A stretch of DNA of 64,000 nt from Rhizomys pruinosus. Its lineage: Eukaryota > Chordata > Mammalia > Rodentia > Spalacidae. Location: positions 2,052,215 to 2,116,214 of the forward strand of contig VZQC01003076.1 in NCBI GenBank assembly GCA_009823505.1, in the 5' to 3' direction. Positions within the stretch are counted from its first letter, which is position 1. Each line of letters opens with the position of its first letter. Shown piece by piece: positions 13,456 to 24,999 of the stretch. The notes below the pieces were generated by a model that made no database searches, was not told where the DNA came from, and saw only the letters and a list, made by a program, of their open reading frames with translations. The position numbers were made by a program, and so were the translations under genes.

Positions 13456-13960
13456 AGTTATTTAAATGAGTTCTTTGAGAATTTCGTACATGTATATAAT
13501 GTATTCTGATTATCCTCAGGTGCCGCCCATTTTTACCTCTCCCACCCCTCAGTGCTCCCTTGTTCCTACCCGTCCTTTTCCTGTGTTCATATATTTTAGG
13601 GTATTTTCTTGTAACCCACTGGATTTAACCACTGGGTAGACCAGGGGTGCGGGACCATGCAGTTGACCCTGGTGTACTCCTTAGCGGGTACGCAGCTGAA
13701 GATAATGACTCCCTGTCCCCAGGAAGCCATCAGCAGCAAGCAGCTGAGCGGGGAGGGATACCACTGCCGGAGCCCTTCCTCCATCCTGGCTGGCGAGGTC
13801 CAGTCTTGAGCTGCAGTTCCTGATCGCCTCCCACTGTTCTTGCTGCACCGATGGCCCTAAATGCCAAGCGTCACCCATGCTGCTACACCAGGACATCACC
13901 TGTTGAGCTCATTTACCCTTTCCTGTCTCCAAAACATAGTGACAGTGTGCCTACAACCTC
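13456..13960 (-). repeat. L1 3'-UTR-like fragment
   Basis: GAGAATTTCGTACATGTATA, then a C-rich stretch (CCTCTCCCACCCCTCAG) and AGGAAGCCATCAGCAGCAAG follow the order of antisense rodent L1 3' ends seen at 46.5 and 53.2 kb. No coding part is attached. Confidence 0.5.
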
Positions 13961-14261
13961 AACCTGTGGATTGAGAGACATGATTCATTAAATACCACAT
14001 GAAATCATGAGGATTTAATCATTAGATTTAGAGGAGAAGGAGGCATTGAGTACATATTTTAGGCATGGCTTATTATACATTTGAGAATAGAAAAAGATGT
14101 TTTTCAGAGAGAATACACTTAAACATGTTTTGACCTAAAAGAGCCATTGAAAGAAATTAAGTATGAAAAAGTATATTTATTGACAAAGTTTCAGAATCCA
14201 AGAAGAGCAGGTTACATTAGAAAGCAGTGTTGGTTTGTTATGTTTCATTTTATTTTTGTGG

Positions 14262-14445
14262 TACAGGGCATTAAACCTAGGGCATCACAGATGTCAGGGA
14301 AGCACTGGACCACTGTAATGGCTGCTGTATCTTCAGCTTTTTCTTTTAAAGACATGGACTTGCTGCTTGCTGTGTAGTGTAGGCTGGCCTTGAACTTGTG
14401 ATTCTTCTGCATCAACGTTGCTAGTAGTTGGGACTATAACTAACA
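14262..14445 (-). repeat. B4-like SINE
   Basis: A reversed tRNA-like head (CCTAGGGCATCACAG...) follows a reversed B1-like part (GTAGGCTGGCCTTGAACTTG, GTTGGGACTATAACTAAC). Confidence 0.5.
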
Positions 14446-14493
14446 ACACAAGGCCGACTGAAAAGAAAGTTGTTTAAGGAAAGAAAACCCTGT

Positions 14494-14535
<42 letters not shown>

Positions 14536-14540
14536 TGTGC
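14494..14540. repeat. (TG)n microsatellite
   Basis: About 22 TG units with one interruption. Confidence 0.95.
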
Positions 14541-17230
14541 CTGTGCCAAGAAGCAGAGGCATAATTAAGTATGAAAAGCGGGACAAAGCAAGGATGCTCA
14601 TTGGGTGGTATGTCTGTCAAATCAGATTGTGAAGGGACTTTGAAAGGCAGCAAAGAAAATGGACAGTTAATAATAGGGATTCACAATGGTGAAGGAAGTG
14701 GTGCCTGAACAGTGTTCAGGTTAAAGTTCAGTGGTGTCCACATACCTGATCTAGTTCTGTGTTTTTTACCCCAACCATGATAAATAATTTTTGTGCAGTT
14801 AGCTTAATAGCAGATGTACCACAAGGTGGGTTTATAAAGAATTACAAATTTGCAAAGCCTGAAATGGAATTTGGTGAGGGATTTAATTTGGGTGGGTGAC
14901 TGTGAGATTCTCGTTGACTGGGTATGGGGCTCAGACTAGTAAAGTTGGAGTTTTTTTTTGACCCAAAGGAGGTTTGAGGAGAAGAAAATGTGAGTTTTAA
15001 GGAAGAAAAGTATCTTATCAAAGATGAAGGGTTAAAGTCTAGCCTAGCCTACTTTTAATGTAATTAGTCACATGACTCATGAACCAAAATTTCTTTCTTT
15101 GGCCACAAAACTTTGATTCTGATCTCAGATAGAAAATATCTGGAGGAGAGGTTTGGATGCAGCTAGTAAGGAGATAAATTCCCCGCCCTTCATCCAGTGC
15201 TCACATGCAAAGAGTTACCTCCATAAGCTCAGCACACTGTTCTTCCCCACCTGTGTGCTGGGGCATGCTTCTTTGCTAATGTGCCTGGGGAATGTTTAGA
15301 ACCTCCCTGATGATACATGGCAGATCCTCTTTGGAGAGTTCGCATTTTATAAACTGTGTCTACACAGAACAATTTTGTGACCTTTTAAAAAAATATATGG
15401 CATCTGGCGGAATAAATGTCACCTAAAATAGAGTCATATTTGGGCTTTTATTACACTTTCAAATTGAACATCTCTGATGAATAGGTTGTCACTCCTGTCA
15501 CTTCGATACTTTTTATTTAATGATGTTCACTGCCTCCGTTTGGTGACATCGAGGCAAACAGCACTGTCTGCAAATCCTTAGCAGATCACCCCCCAACCCC
15601 GTCTCAGCAAACCCTGTCTCAGCCTTTTATTTTTGTCTAAGCGGTAATTGCAACATTTCGGTCCATCCTGACTCCTTTTGCAGTTTGGGTTCTGCATCTG
15701 TATCTGAGTGTCTACGGTCTGCGAAATGACTAGCTGCAGAGGGTATGCACAGTGCAGGCACTTTAAAATTCTATCTGCACTCACTGGAAGTAATGCACAT
15801 AATTTTAACTGTGGAGAATGTCATTAAGCTAAAATGGAACATTTACACAGTCCCTTTTACAGAGAATTTTGGACCAGGGAAATGGATGTATGTGTCAGGC
15901 ATTTACAACTGAGAATGTGATTTATTGATTTCTGATGGCCATGTTGGCATCAGCGTATATATTTAAAGAAGCCTTTATAAATGCAAATGGGAGCAGGGCT
16001 CTCAGCTCCTTTTCCTCCATGGAAATAGCTCATACATTTTCAATAAGTCAGGTTCCTCTTAGCGATCACTCCACGTACTGTATATATTGATTTAAAAATT
16101 ATACTGTTATTTTATTCTACAAAGTGTGTATATAATGAAATGTCAATTTACTTAAAAGATTATAAAATTCTAATGTATTAAAGATATGAAAAATACTAGT
16201 ATCTTAAGCCTTTAGGTAAAAGTAAGTGTGTACTTGAAATGTAATTATTTTAATGGCACTGACACATTGGCTTTTCCCCTGCTTCTGAAAGCATATCGTA
16301 GAGTGCTTAGAAAATCCATTATTCCTTCTTGCCTGAGTCACTAACTGGTGATACTAAATCACACACAGACAACGTTATCCTTGCAGGCTGAGGCTGGCTA
16401 TTTCCGTTCTTGCCATTTGGACTGTAGGGAAAGCGTAGCGGTATGCAGTATGCAGAGCTTATTTAATGATATGGAAATGACTTCCACAGGAACCTGATTT
16501 TATCTGTACATTATTCATTTCTTAGCTCACTGATGGCTAACATCAAGTTTTATTTATCAGTATCAAGCTTCAACTTATGTCAGATAATGTATAGATTAGA
16601 TTGAATTATAGATAATGGGCAATTCAACAAATGGAGCTTATTTTATTTCGATGCATGAGGTGGTTATTAGAGGAACACAAATTCATTCAGCCTAGGAAAA
16701 AATACCATTCTGTATATTACACCACTTCCTGCTTCTGATCTATAGGCTAAGTGGCAGCTTCAGACCTGCAAAGGTGTTTTCAGCTGTGTATAATCTACTT
16801 CCATCACTATATCACATTACTAAATATTTCATGTTGCCATGTGATATTTACATAATTACCTTTTGCTCTCTAATTTGCTTACTAAAATATTTATACATGT
16901 AATACTTAATTTTTAGTTTATATGGGAAGGCAGAATGTGGGTCATGCATCAAGAACAGATTTAAACCAGCTCCATTACAAATGTGGAAAAGAGACAGTGC
17001 TAGAGTTTGATGGAAGGGGTTGGTTTTCATATGGAAGGTTCATGTTGATTCTTGCCATTTTTATTTTTAAAGGCCATTGCTATGTCAAGGTGACCATGGG
17101 TCATTATGATGATGTGTCATATAGTGAACCCTAAAGTCAAGATAGACAGAAGAAAATAAAACTGAATTTAAGAAATCAGATTTAAGCCTCTAATAGTTAC
17201 CGAATCCTACTAAAAATTTAGTTGTATAAG
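14541..17230. other. Repeat-free island
   Basis: About 2.7 kb without any SINE, L1, LTR or microsatellite that I can recognise, between repeat-dense flanks. It is AT-rich (for example 16080-16250), with no long ORF. It may be conserved non-coding DNA, but sequence alone cannot show this. Confidence 0.5.
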
Positions 17231-17242
17231 AAGTACCTTTGA

Positions 17243-17490
17243 GGGGCTGGAGAGATGGCCTAGCGGTTGAGAGCGCCGACCGCTCTTACAGAGGACCCGG
17301 GTTCGATCCCCAGCACCCACATGGCGGCCGAGAACCGTTTGAAACTCCAATTCCAGGAGAACTCCAGTTCCAGGGGAATCTGAGACCCTCTTCTGACCTC
17401 CGCGGCATTGCACGACACGGGTGCACAGACCTGCATGCAGGCAGTACATTCATACACATACGGAAATAAATATAATTAATAAAAAAAAAA
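17243..17490 (+). repeat. B2-like SINE, long form
   Basis: Near-consensus head GGGGCTGGAGAGATGGCC, B box GGTTCGATCC and the duplicated 17-bp motif. The target-site duplication AAGTACCTTTGA occurs at 17231-17242 and 17491-17502. Confidence 0.95.
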
Positions 17491-17502
17491 AAGTACCTTT
17501 GA

Positions 17503-18942
17503 AAATAAAGGCGTAAAGAGCCAGCCATAGGCTGGGAGTAAATAGTAATGCTTGGATCTCTGTAGTGATGTGGCAGTGTAAGTGAGACTATGCAGTTTTT
17601 TTTTTGCAGTACTTCTCCTTTTAAAGTGACCTGTCTCTTTCCCCATTAATAATTTCATTTATCGGCTTGGGAACCTCAGGGAAAACAGCATATACCAAGG
17701 AACATGAAGAATTTCTAAAGGAGCTGGTGAGAGTGGAACAGAGTAATTGGATATGGAAAATGAGTGTCCTGGATGAAAACTCATGGTGGACAGTTCTCGG
17801 GATTTAGTGTATACAGTAGGAACCCATTACAGGAAAATATTCCCAGCTATGTTTGCTCTGTGGCTGCCATGGGCTCTGTATGTAGAAGTTAACTATTTCA
17901 TGAGCTAAAGTGACCCCCAAGTTGATATGTCATTAAATGTGGTAAAGATGTTCTTTGTTAAATAGCCCATCCTCACTCTTCCCAAGTGGCAAACCTTGAC
18001 TTGGGCGAACATCAGCCTTTTTCCCGTTCTTTATCAGAGCTAGAATGACTCTGGCAAGGTCCAGAAGACTTCCTGACAAAGTCATCTCCATTTTATTTAC
18101 GACTCAGCATCTAATGACCTTGCAAACATAGAACGAAGAGACAGCATTCAGTATCTACACCTAGGAGAGATTTGACAAGTCTAGAAAGGAATGATGTGAC
18201 AGCTCCGTGAACCAAGAGCCTCTGTGTGTTGTTGAGAGTGTTCTCAATGCTATCTGCTACTACACCGCAGATCATCAAGACGATTCATTTATTTACAACT
18301 GTCTTTCTCAGTTTTACTACAGTAGGGTATGCAGTGTTCTGGACCTGCGGATGGTGTGTTCCATGGCTCTCATTGTGTATGGCTCTTACTGACCTCACAG
18401 TCTGGCCAAAGAATCAATACTAGGATAATAAGTGCATGATAGCTTGATGTTTTGGAAGCTTAAGATCTCATAGATGGAGGCAAAGATACCAGTACCCAAA
18501 CTTTGGTAAATTATTCTTTACAACTAAGCACATGTTTTACTAGTGTGTATATTGGGAACAGGCCTCTTTGAGAGTCTGTGTGAGCACAGGCCACTACTGT
18601 TCACACCATGTGGCTCTTGCCCAGCCTTTCCCCAGTCATTTTTGCATATTCATTTGAAAGCTCAAGAATACAAAATGAAGAGTAATGAAAAATTACTTGA
18701 AACCCAGTAAAATGTCCAAGAACATGAGCACTCTCATCTCTAAAACAAATGCACAACAGACATGCTGTTAACTGAAGAATTCCCAGCTTCCCACCTAGCA
18801 GTCGCTGTCTTCTACTCTTCTAGTAAATTTTAGCCACTGGACTCTCCCCTTCAGCATGATGTTAGTCCAGTAGGTGAACAATGATGCTGCCTTCTGAGAG
18901 AGGTAAGCCTGGGAGAAGAGCCTGCACTAATGCTTTGAATGC
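17503..18942. other. Unassigned intronic sequence
   Basis: No repeat family recognised. Short ORFs around 18207-18423 in two frames look like chance. Confidence 0.4.
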
Positions 18943-19562
18943 ACATGTCCAAAATCTGTACGCTGGGATGTGAACACTATGGCAATGGTAGTAAGAGGAG
19001 CCTTGAGCGAGTGGCTAAATCCTGAGGATTCTGCCTCTATGAATGGGATGAGTGCCCTTGTAAAGGAGGTTTCAGAGAGCTTTTGAGCCCTTCCATGTCT
19101 TCTGCCATGTGAGGACACAGCACTTGTTTCTCTCATCCCTCTGCCATGAGGGTAGAGCCACAAAGTGTAATCCTGGACACAGAAGCAGCTGTCCCCAGAC
19201 ACCACCTTTGCTGGTGCCCGGAGCTACCCTCTCCCTTCCAGAACAATGACAAAATACATTTATTTATTTATTTTTTATTTATTATTTTTTATGTGTATGA
19301 GTGTACTGTCTGCATGAAGGTTGGTGCACCCTTGTCATGCAATGCCGCAGAGGTCAGAAGAGGGTGTCAGATTCCCCTGAAACTGGAATTAAAGTCGGTT
19401 CTTAGCCACCATGTGGGTGCTGGGAATCAAACCCGGGTCCTCTGCAAGAGCAGTCAGCGCTCTTAACTGCTGAGCCATCTCTCCAACCCCAACAAAATAC
19501 ATTTATGATCTTTATATATTAGCTAGTGTCCTGTGGTTTGTTATAGAAACACATTTGATACG
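18943..19562 (+). mobile_element. MaLR-type LTR (MLT1/MST-like), split by a SINE
   Basis: Blocks in order: CCAAAATCTGTACGCTGGGA, ATGAATGGGATGAGTGCCCT, CCATGTGAGGACACAGCAC and, after the SINE, GTGGTTTGTTATAGAAACAC. These match the order of mammalian MaLR LTR blocks. The insertion at 19264-19491 divides it. Outer ends are approximate. Confidence 0.65.
19264..19491 (-). repeat. B2-like SINE, short form, inside an LTR
   Basis: Reverse element ending CATCTCTCCAACCCC. A perfect 15-bp target-site duplication ACAAAATACATTTAT occurs at 19249-19263 and 19492-19506. The single 17-bp motif is diverged. Confidence 0.93.
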
Positions 19563-19694
19563 AGTTGAATTTGAAAAGTTTGTGTAGAAATTGGAACTAA
19601 CAAGTTGGCTGTAGAGGTGTGGAGGTTAAACTACAGCCTAAGCTCAAAAGCAGAATAATTGGAAACACGGATGAATGCTAATTTAAACCATAGG

Positions 19695-19776
19695 TCATGG
19701 TCTGGAGTTGTAGTTCAGTGAAAGACTACTTTCCTACCATGTGTATGGCTTTGAGTTCAATCCCCAGAACTAAGCA
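19695..19776 (+). repeat. ID-like SINE, degenerate
   Basis: GGAGTTGTAGTTCAGTGAAAG ... GAGTTCAATCCCCAGAACT resembles a tRNA-Ala-derived ID element. Confidence 0.5.
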
Positions 19777-20112
19777 GAAACACTTGGCTATAAATGCTAT
19801 GGCTGATAAAGAAGAGAAAGACTTAGGACTCTGAAGAGGTTTCTAGATTTAAATTATTGAACAAAGGTGAATGGACTTTCAAAGAGTACTGGAACCAGCA
19901 GACAGTTAGGGGAGGTAGAGGGAACCCCAAAGAGCTTATCACTGGAGCCAAGAGCAGAAATCTTCAGTGAGGACATGCCTTCATTTATATCTAAACTGAG
20001 GACTGAGTGAGAGGAGGCCAAGAGCAAGCCACTGCCCTTCAGGTACAGCTCACTGGTGAACTTGACAAGCAAGAATGATTTAGAGTTATTCCAAGTTCAA
20101 GAGAACATTTTG

Positions 20113-20616
20113 TGGGTTTTTTTTAAATTTTTTATTTATTATTTTTCTTTTTTTTTAAATTTTTTATTTTATTTATTTCTGTATGTGTATGAATGTACTG
20201 TCTGCATGCAAGTTTTGTGCACCCGTGACGTGCAATGCTGCGGAGGTCAGAAGAGGGTGTTGGATTCCCCTGGAACTGGAGTTCTCCTGGAATTGGAGTT
20301 TCAGACGGTTCTCGGCCGCCATGTGGGTGCTGGGGATTGAACCCGGGTCCTCTACAAGAGCAGTCGGCGCTCTTAACCGCTAGGCCATCTCTCCAGCCCC
20401 TTATTTATTATTTTTCATGTATATGAATATACTGTCTGCATGTAGGTTCGTGCACACACGTCGTGCAATGCCACAGAGGTCAGAAGAGGGCGTTGGATTC
20501 CCCTGGAACTGGAGTTAAAGACAGTTCTTAGCCGCCATGTGGATGCTGGGGATCAAACCCCGATCCTCTGCAAGAGCAGTTGGTGCTCTTAACCGCTGAG
20601 CCATCTCTCCAGCCCC
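20113..20616 (-). repeat. B2-like SINE, short form, interrupted
   Basis: Outer element of a nested pair. Its body and head are at 20401-20616 and the end of its tail at 20113-20147. Outer target-site duplications are GAGAACATTTTG at 20101-20112 and GAGAATATTTTG at 20617-20628. Confidence 0.88.
20148..20400 (-). repeat. B2-like SINE, long form, nested
   Basis: Inserted in the A-rich tail of the element at 20113-20616. A perfect 16-bp duplication TTATTTATTATTTTTC occurs at 20132-20147 and 20401-20416. It carries both 17-bp motifs. Confidence 0.93.
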
Positions 20617-20735
20617 GAGAATATTTTGAATAGAACCCTTCCCCACGTGTGAAGAGCAGGGAAATGAGGTGTGATAGACTTAAAAGATTCTTGTTGGGTG
20701 CATTGTGGGAACTTTTCTTTAAAAAAGGCTTTTAT

Positions 20736-21440
20736 AATGTATATTCTTATTGAATATTTGTACATTTCATAGAACACATCTTCATCTTTATACCCCTCCC
20801 CCATTCACACCTCCCTTAGAACTCCTCCCACCAGATTTCATGCACTCTGTCATATAGGTTAAGGCCTATCAAATCGAGTTAGCCTACCCAGATTTTCCCC
20901 AGTGCAAGTTCATCCACGGGTGTCTAGCAAGCCTGTCTAGAGTCCCTCCCTTAAAGAAGATCAGTTCTAGTAGTGATAAGCTACCAATAGTTCTTCAGCT
21001 AAGGTTGGAGACTGCTACCCCTTTCCCCAGCTCTATGTTGAGTTTTTGTTTGCTTGATTTTGCATGGGCCTTGTGCATGCTGACAATATTGCTGTAGGTA
21101 AGTGGCACATCTAGTGGAACCTATACACACATAAGGGTGATGGAGCATAGTGGAACAGGGGTAGAGAGAACACCAATGCATCTCTCAACTCTCATCAGTG
21201 AAGCTCTCTCATGCAACAGAGGGCCACAGATAGCCAAAGTAGAATAAGAGTCTGCAGAGTGTGGGACCCTGAACTAGACTTCTCTATGACACTTCAGTCA
21301 CCCAAGGCTCAGGGACCATTGTGGAAGAGGGGACAGAAAGATTGTAAAACCCAGAGGAGGAGGTGCATGACCACATGGAAATGGAGCCTTACAGGTTCCT
21401 GGGACGTTGCTCATAGAAATCACTTTTATAAAGGAGGGTC
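20736..21440 (-). repeat. L1 3'-UTR-like sequence, possibly rearranged
   Basis: 20750-21120 has the features of an antisense L1 3' end (ACATTTCATAGAACACATC, CCCCTCCCCCATTC, TGGGCCTTGTGCATGCTGAC). 21290-21360 (GGCTCAGGGACCATTGTGG, AGAGGGGACAGAAAGATTG) reads like the opposite orientation of the same family. Assignment is from memory. Confidence 0.4.
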
Positions 21441-21789
21441 TTTTATTCCATGGTAAATTTGTTGTATTTGAGGTATGCAAAACATTTTTTTTCTTACACA
21501 CCTATGTTTGTGGGTATTTTTCATTGATTTTTATTTTATGCACATAAGCTTTCCAGATTAATAGATAACCACATTACTAAGAACTATAATTCTTAGTTGA
21601 TTTCTTTCTAATTCGTATACTGTTTTCATTGATAGGAGAGGAATCACATGAGTGTGGGATGAGATCTAAGTAATAGAAACAGAGTTCATAATGAAGACTA
21701 GTCTTTTAAGAGGTTGGGTCTCAGGTGGAACAGGCGAGGGTAACTGGGATGAACAGTGACAGCGAAGCTGACTGGGACATCTTCCTTGT

Positions 21790-21950
21790 TTCTGTTTTGT
21801 TTGGTTTTGGCCTTTTTGAGACAGGATCTCCCTGTAGCCGCAGGTGGCCTGGAACTCACTATGTAGACCAGGTTGGCCTTGGGCTCACAGGGATCTACCT
21901 GCCTTTGCCTCCCGAGTGCTGGGATTAAAGGCCTGTGCCACCACACCTCA
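21790..21950 (-). repeat. B1 SINE
   Basis: TTTTTGAGACAGGATCTCCC through GCTGGGATTAAAGGCCTGTG. Confidence 0.92.
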
Positions 21951-22526
21951 TTTGAGGACTTGTTCAATTTTATAGCTCTCAGGGACAGAGACCTTATGAA
22001 AGGGACAATTAAATAACCGAGATGAACATAGAAATTGGTCGTTTGCTGGGCTTGGCCTTCTCAGGCAGATGAGGACCAGCTGGTGGTCAGAATGCCTGTG
22101 GCAATAGTTCCCATAGAAAGGAGAAAAGAGAAAGACTGCTACAAGATAATTGGAGGAGAGGAGGAAAGGAGCAATAAAATAAACTCAAAACTCGAGAGTG
22201 GAACATTTGGAGAATGCTATCATCCCTCACCACTGTCACCTAGGGAGAGAGGACTCAGGAGTACAAGTAAGGCATGTAATGGAAGATGTCAAAGAGCTGG
22301 AAGAAAATGTGGTTTGAAAAAGTGACTGAAAGTGAGAAAGATAATTCACCCCAGAGGCACATTACACTTAAAAGTAGGGAGGTGCCGAGGCTACAGACTT
22401 AAACATTTCTGTGTTCTTCATAGTGACTTATTTTTACCCAAAAATGATGACTGTAGAGTGACAAGCAAGGTCCACTATAGATTGGACATTTCTTATATGA
22501 ACACATCCAAAATTGAATATGTGAAA
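21951..22526. other. Unassigned intronic sequence
   Basis: Purine-rich at 22110-22200. The open frame at 22035-22325 has no family I recognise. Confidence 0.4.
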
Positions 22527-22645
22527 CCAAGCTGGGATTCATGCATCTAGCAGCGTACATCTCCATCTCAGCTACTTGGGAGGTCTGAGATCTGGGGATA
22601 TCAAGATTGAAGCCAGCCTGGGCTACACAATGAGACCCTGTTTCC
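22527..22645 (+). repeat. B1-like SINE, old
   Basis: AACCAAGCTGGGATTCATGC, CAGCTACTTGGGAGGTCTGA and CAGCCTGGGCTACACAATGA fit a diverged B1. Confidence 0.6.
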
Positions 22646-22760
22646 AGTATACATACACACACAAAAATATATGTATGTATGCATGTGTATATGCATGTAT
22701 ATATGTATGTATATATGTATATATGTATGTGCGTATGTATGTATGTATGTATGTATGTAT
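22646..22760. repeat. (CA)n/(TATG)n microsatellite
   Basis: A short CA run is followed by about 95 nt of TATG and TATA units, pure TATG at the end. Confidence 0.92.
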
Positions 22761-23039
22761 GGACATGAGGAAGGAGGAAAAGTGGGGAGGGAGTAGTTGA
22801 GCAGTTCTCTGGGTTTTTGGGGGGAAGAATCTTGAAACTTTTCTGGAAAAACCAGAAAAGCTAAACTTGAAGAAAATGAAGAAAATGAAAGAAGCTAGAC
22901 TGAATGAAAGTAAATCTTAGGTAGACAGCAGGTCCTGACGAGTTGAGAGAAATCCATGAACACACAGATTAAAGGAAAAAGGACTGAAGGCAATTTCATC
23001 CTGAGTTTTTTTGTTTTTGTTTTTGTTTTTTGTTTTTTT

Positions 23040-24290
23040 TTAGTGAGACAGTTCATTTCTCACATTTGAAGTAGTCTTTGATGACATCCTTGGCCTAAAA
23101 CTCCTTGCCAGTCCTTAACCACTACACAACTGCGTCCAACGATTTTACAGGATTTCCCTTCTTGATTAATTTGGCAGAGACCTATGCATTGCCCTAGTTC
23201 CTTGTCATCAGACTTAATTCGGTTTATTTGGTGCTCGGCACAAAAGGCTTCCTCCAACTTGACACACATAGGCTCATCGTAATTGGATACAAGCACAGAA
23301 GATGGGCTTGGAGTTCGTCTGAGGCGTTGGTGGCTTCATGCATCCTGTGCTGGACCATCTTTGCTGGGCACTATCTTGGGCACCTCCTGTGAAGTAGGAT
23401 TAACACCCATCACACGTTCACTGTCTTCTGCAGCCAGGGCGGTGGATTACAGCTGAGGCTCAATCTTTTTTTTTTTTTTTTAACATTTTTTTAATTGATG
23501 CTTTGTGCATTTCATACATCATTTTCCAATTCAGTTCAGGCATATTTCCCTTTCCCTTCCCCCCCACCCCCACCCCAACCGAGATCATGCATTCTGCCAT
23601 AACTGTCCTGCATATTTTTCTCAGTTTTTTTTTTCATTTTTTAGCTATAAGTGATAATCCATGAGTACAAGCATCCTTCATGTAAAACCAATTTGCAGGC
23701 TGTTGTGCCCAAACCCCCACAGCCCCACCTTCCAGCAGGGGGTCAGGGGGATCAAATGAGGGTCCAGACTACATTGCTGTTGTTTCACCATTCACCCCAA
23801 TAGCAGCCCTTACATTCTACCACGCCCCCTCTTCCGCAGATTATTCCCTGGGCTTAGAAAAGGGGCACAGGTGGATGAGAAGCAGAACAGTCCACTCTCT
23901 CTGGAGCTGTTGTCTTGGATTCTGGTCAATTCTGGCTGTTTCCTTTCATGGGCTGACAGTCTGTCCAGGAATAACCTTTCGATCCTACTAATGAAGCACA
24001 AGCAATTAGATATATAGGTATTTAAACAGCATTAATAGTTATGGTAGGTTACTTTGGTATAGACACATATATTTAGATGATATGTTGATCCATGAATTAC
24101 ATTTTTTCCTGTTAAGTATGACAGGGTCTTACTGTGGCTTATGAGATCTCTTAACCTGTAGAGGATGTAAGCTTGTGGCATCAGCCATAGGTTATTCCTC
24201 CAAGGAGAGAGCCAATAGCCAATTAGATTTGGGATATACAGGCATATGGCTGTGAGGCTCAATCTTTAATGCACATATTTCCCCTGGCTC
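23040..24290 (-). pseudogene. Rps12-ps: RPS12 processed pseudogene, split by an L1
   Basis: An intronless retrocopy of ribosomal protein S12 mRNA on the - strand. Reading from the right: a 5'UTR piece (ATTAAAGATTGAGCCTCAGC), then AATCCACCGCC, then the coding region to about 23043, then an A tail at 22990-23040 (T-rich on +). Recognisable segments include [23 protein letters not shown]-like [11 protein letters not shown] and a final DYFKCEK-type end. The start codon has become CTG at 23435-23437, and several frameshifts and stops break the frame, so it cannot make S12. Functional S12 is a 132-residue 40S ribosomal subunit protein. An L1 fragment (23469-24252) sits in the 5'UTR part. The 5' end near 24290 is approximate. 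Confidence 0.88.
23469..24252 (-). mobile_element. 5'-truncated L1 (3' end only) inside RPS12 retrocopy
   Basis: Begins on + with a T run (reversed A tail) and TTTGTGCATTTCATACATCA, the same 3' end as the L1 at 37.8 kb, followed by a C-rich 3'UTR. It is flanked by a perfect 15-bp target-site duplication TGAGGCTCAATCTTT at 23454-23468 and 24253-24267. At 784 bp it lacks the ORFs. Confidence 0.85.
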
Positions 24291-24339
24291 ATGCCACTCT
24301 GTTCAGGTACGAGTAAAAGACAGCTGGAGGCTTTTAAAA

Positions 24340-24555
24340 AAATACTGTATTTATTATTTTTGTTTTATGTATTTGAGTGTATTGCCTGCATGTGTGTAAT
24401 CCAGGCCATACAGTACCCACAGAGGTCAGAAGAAGGTGTCAGGTCTCTTGGAACCGGAGTTAAATACAGTTGTTAGCAACTGTGTAGGTGCTGGGAACTG
24501 AACCTGGGTCCTGTGTAAAAGCAGCCAGTGCTCTTAACCACTGACCCATTTCTCC
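24340..24555 (-). repeat. B2-like SINE, short form, diverged
   Basis: TGTATTTATTATTTTTGTTT through CTCTTAACCACTGACCCATT, with a single GGAACCGGAGTTAAA motif. Confidence 0.82.
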
Positions 24556-24950
24556 TGAGCTGGAGATTTTTTAAGGAAACTGTCAAACCACAGTAGATAC
24601 ATAATCCCTATCGCTCCTTGTATCAGGTGCAATGTCACCTATGGTGATGCCTGAACAAAAACAGCCTGACATTTAGCCTCCATTCAAACCCAAAATGGGC
24701 CCAATTTGTTCTGAGAACTTGTTCCTTCTGATTTCTCTTGGAACTGTTCTCAAACCAAGACCTTGCCTTCCTTTTATTGAACCAGTACATTCAGGATAAG
24801 GAAAGTGGAACAGTTTCCCCTTTTGACTCCAAGCCGCACACACAATCACTAGCAGATGTTATCGATCTAATCCCACCTGTTTGCAACACAAACTAGGTAA
24901 TTCCTTGCTTCCAATTGTCTCAGCTTTCAGTGGTTAATAGTTTCAGAACA

Positions 24951-24999
24951 CACACACACACACACACACAACACACACACACACACACACACACACACT
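24951..24999. repeat. (CA)n microsatellite
   Basis: About 24 CA units with one ACAACA interruption. Confidence 0.95.

Noticed and set aside
17243..17320. tRNA-like sequence with A and B boxes
   Set aside because: It is a SINE head with a long 3' body and target-site duplications, not a tRNA gene.
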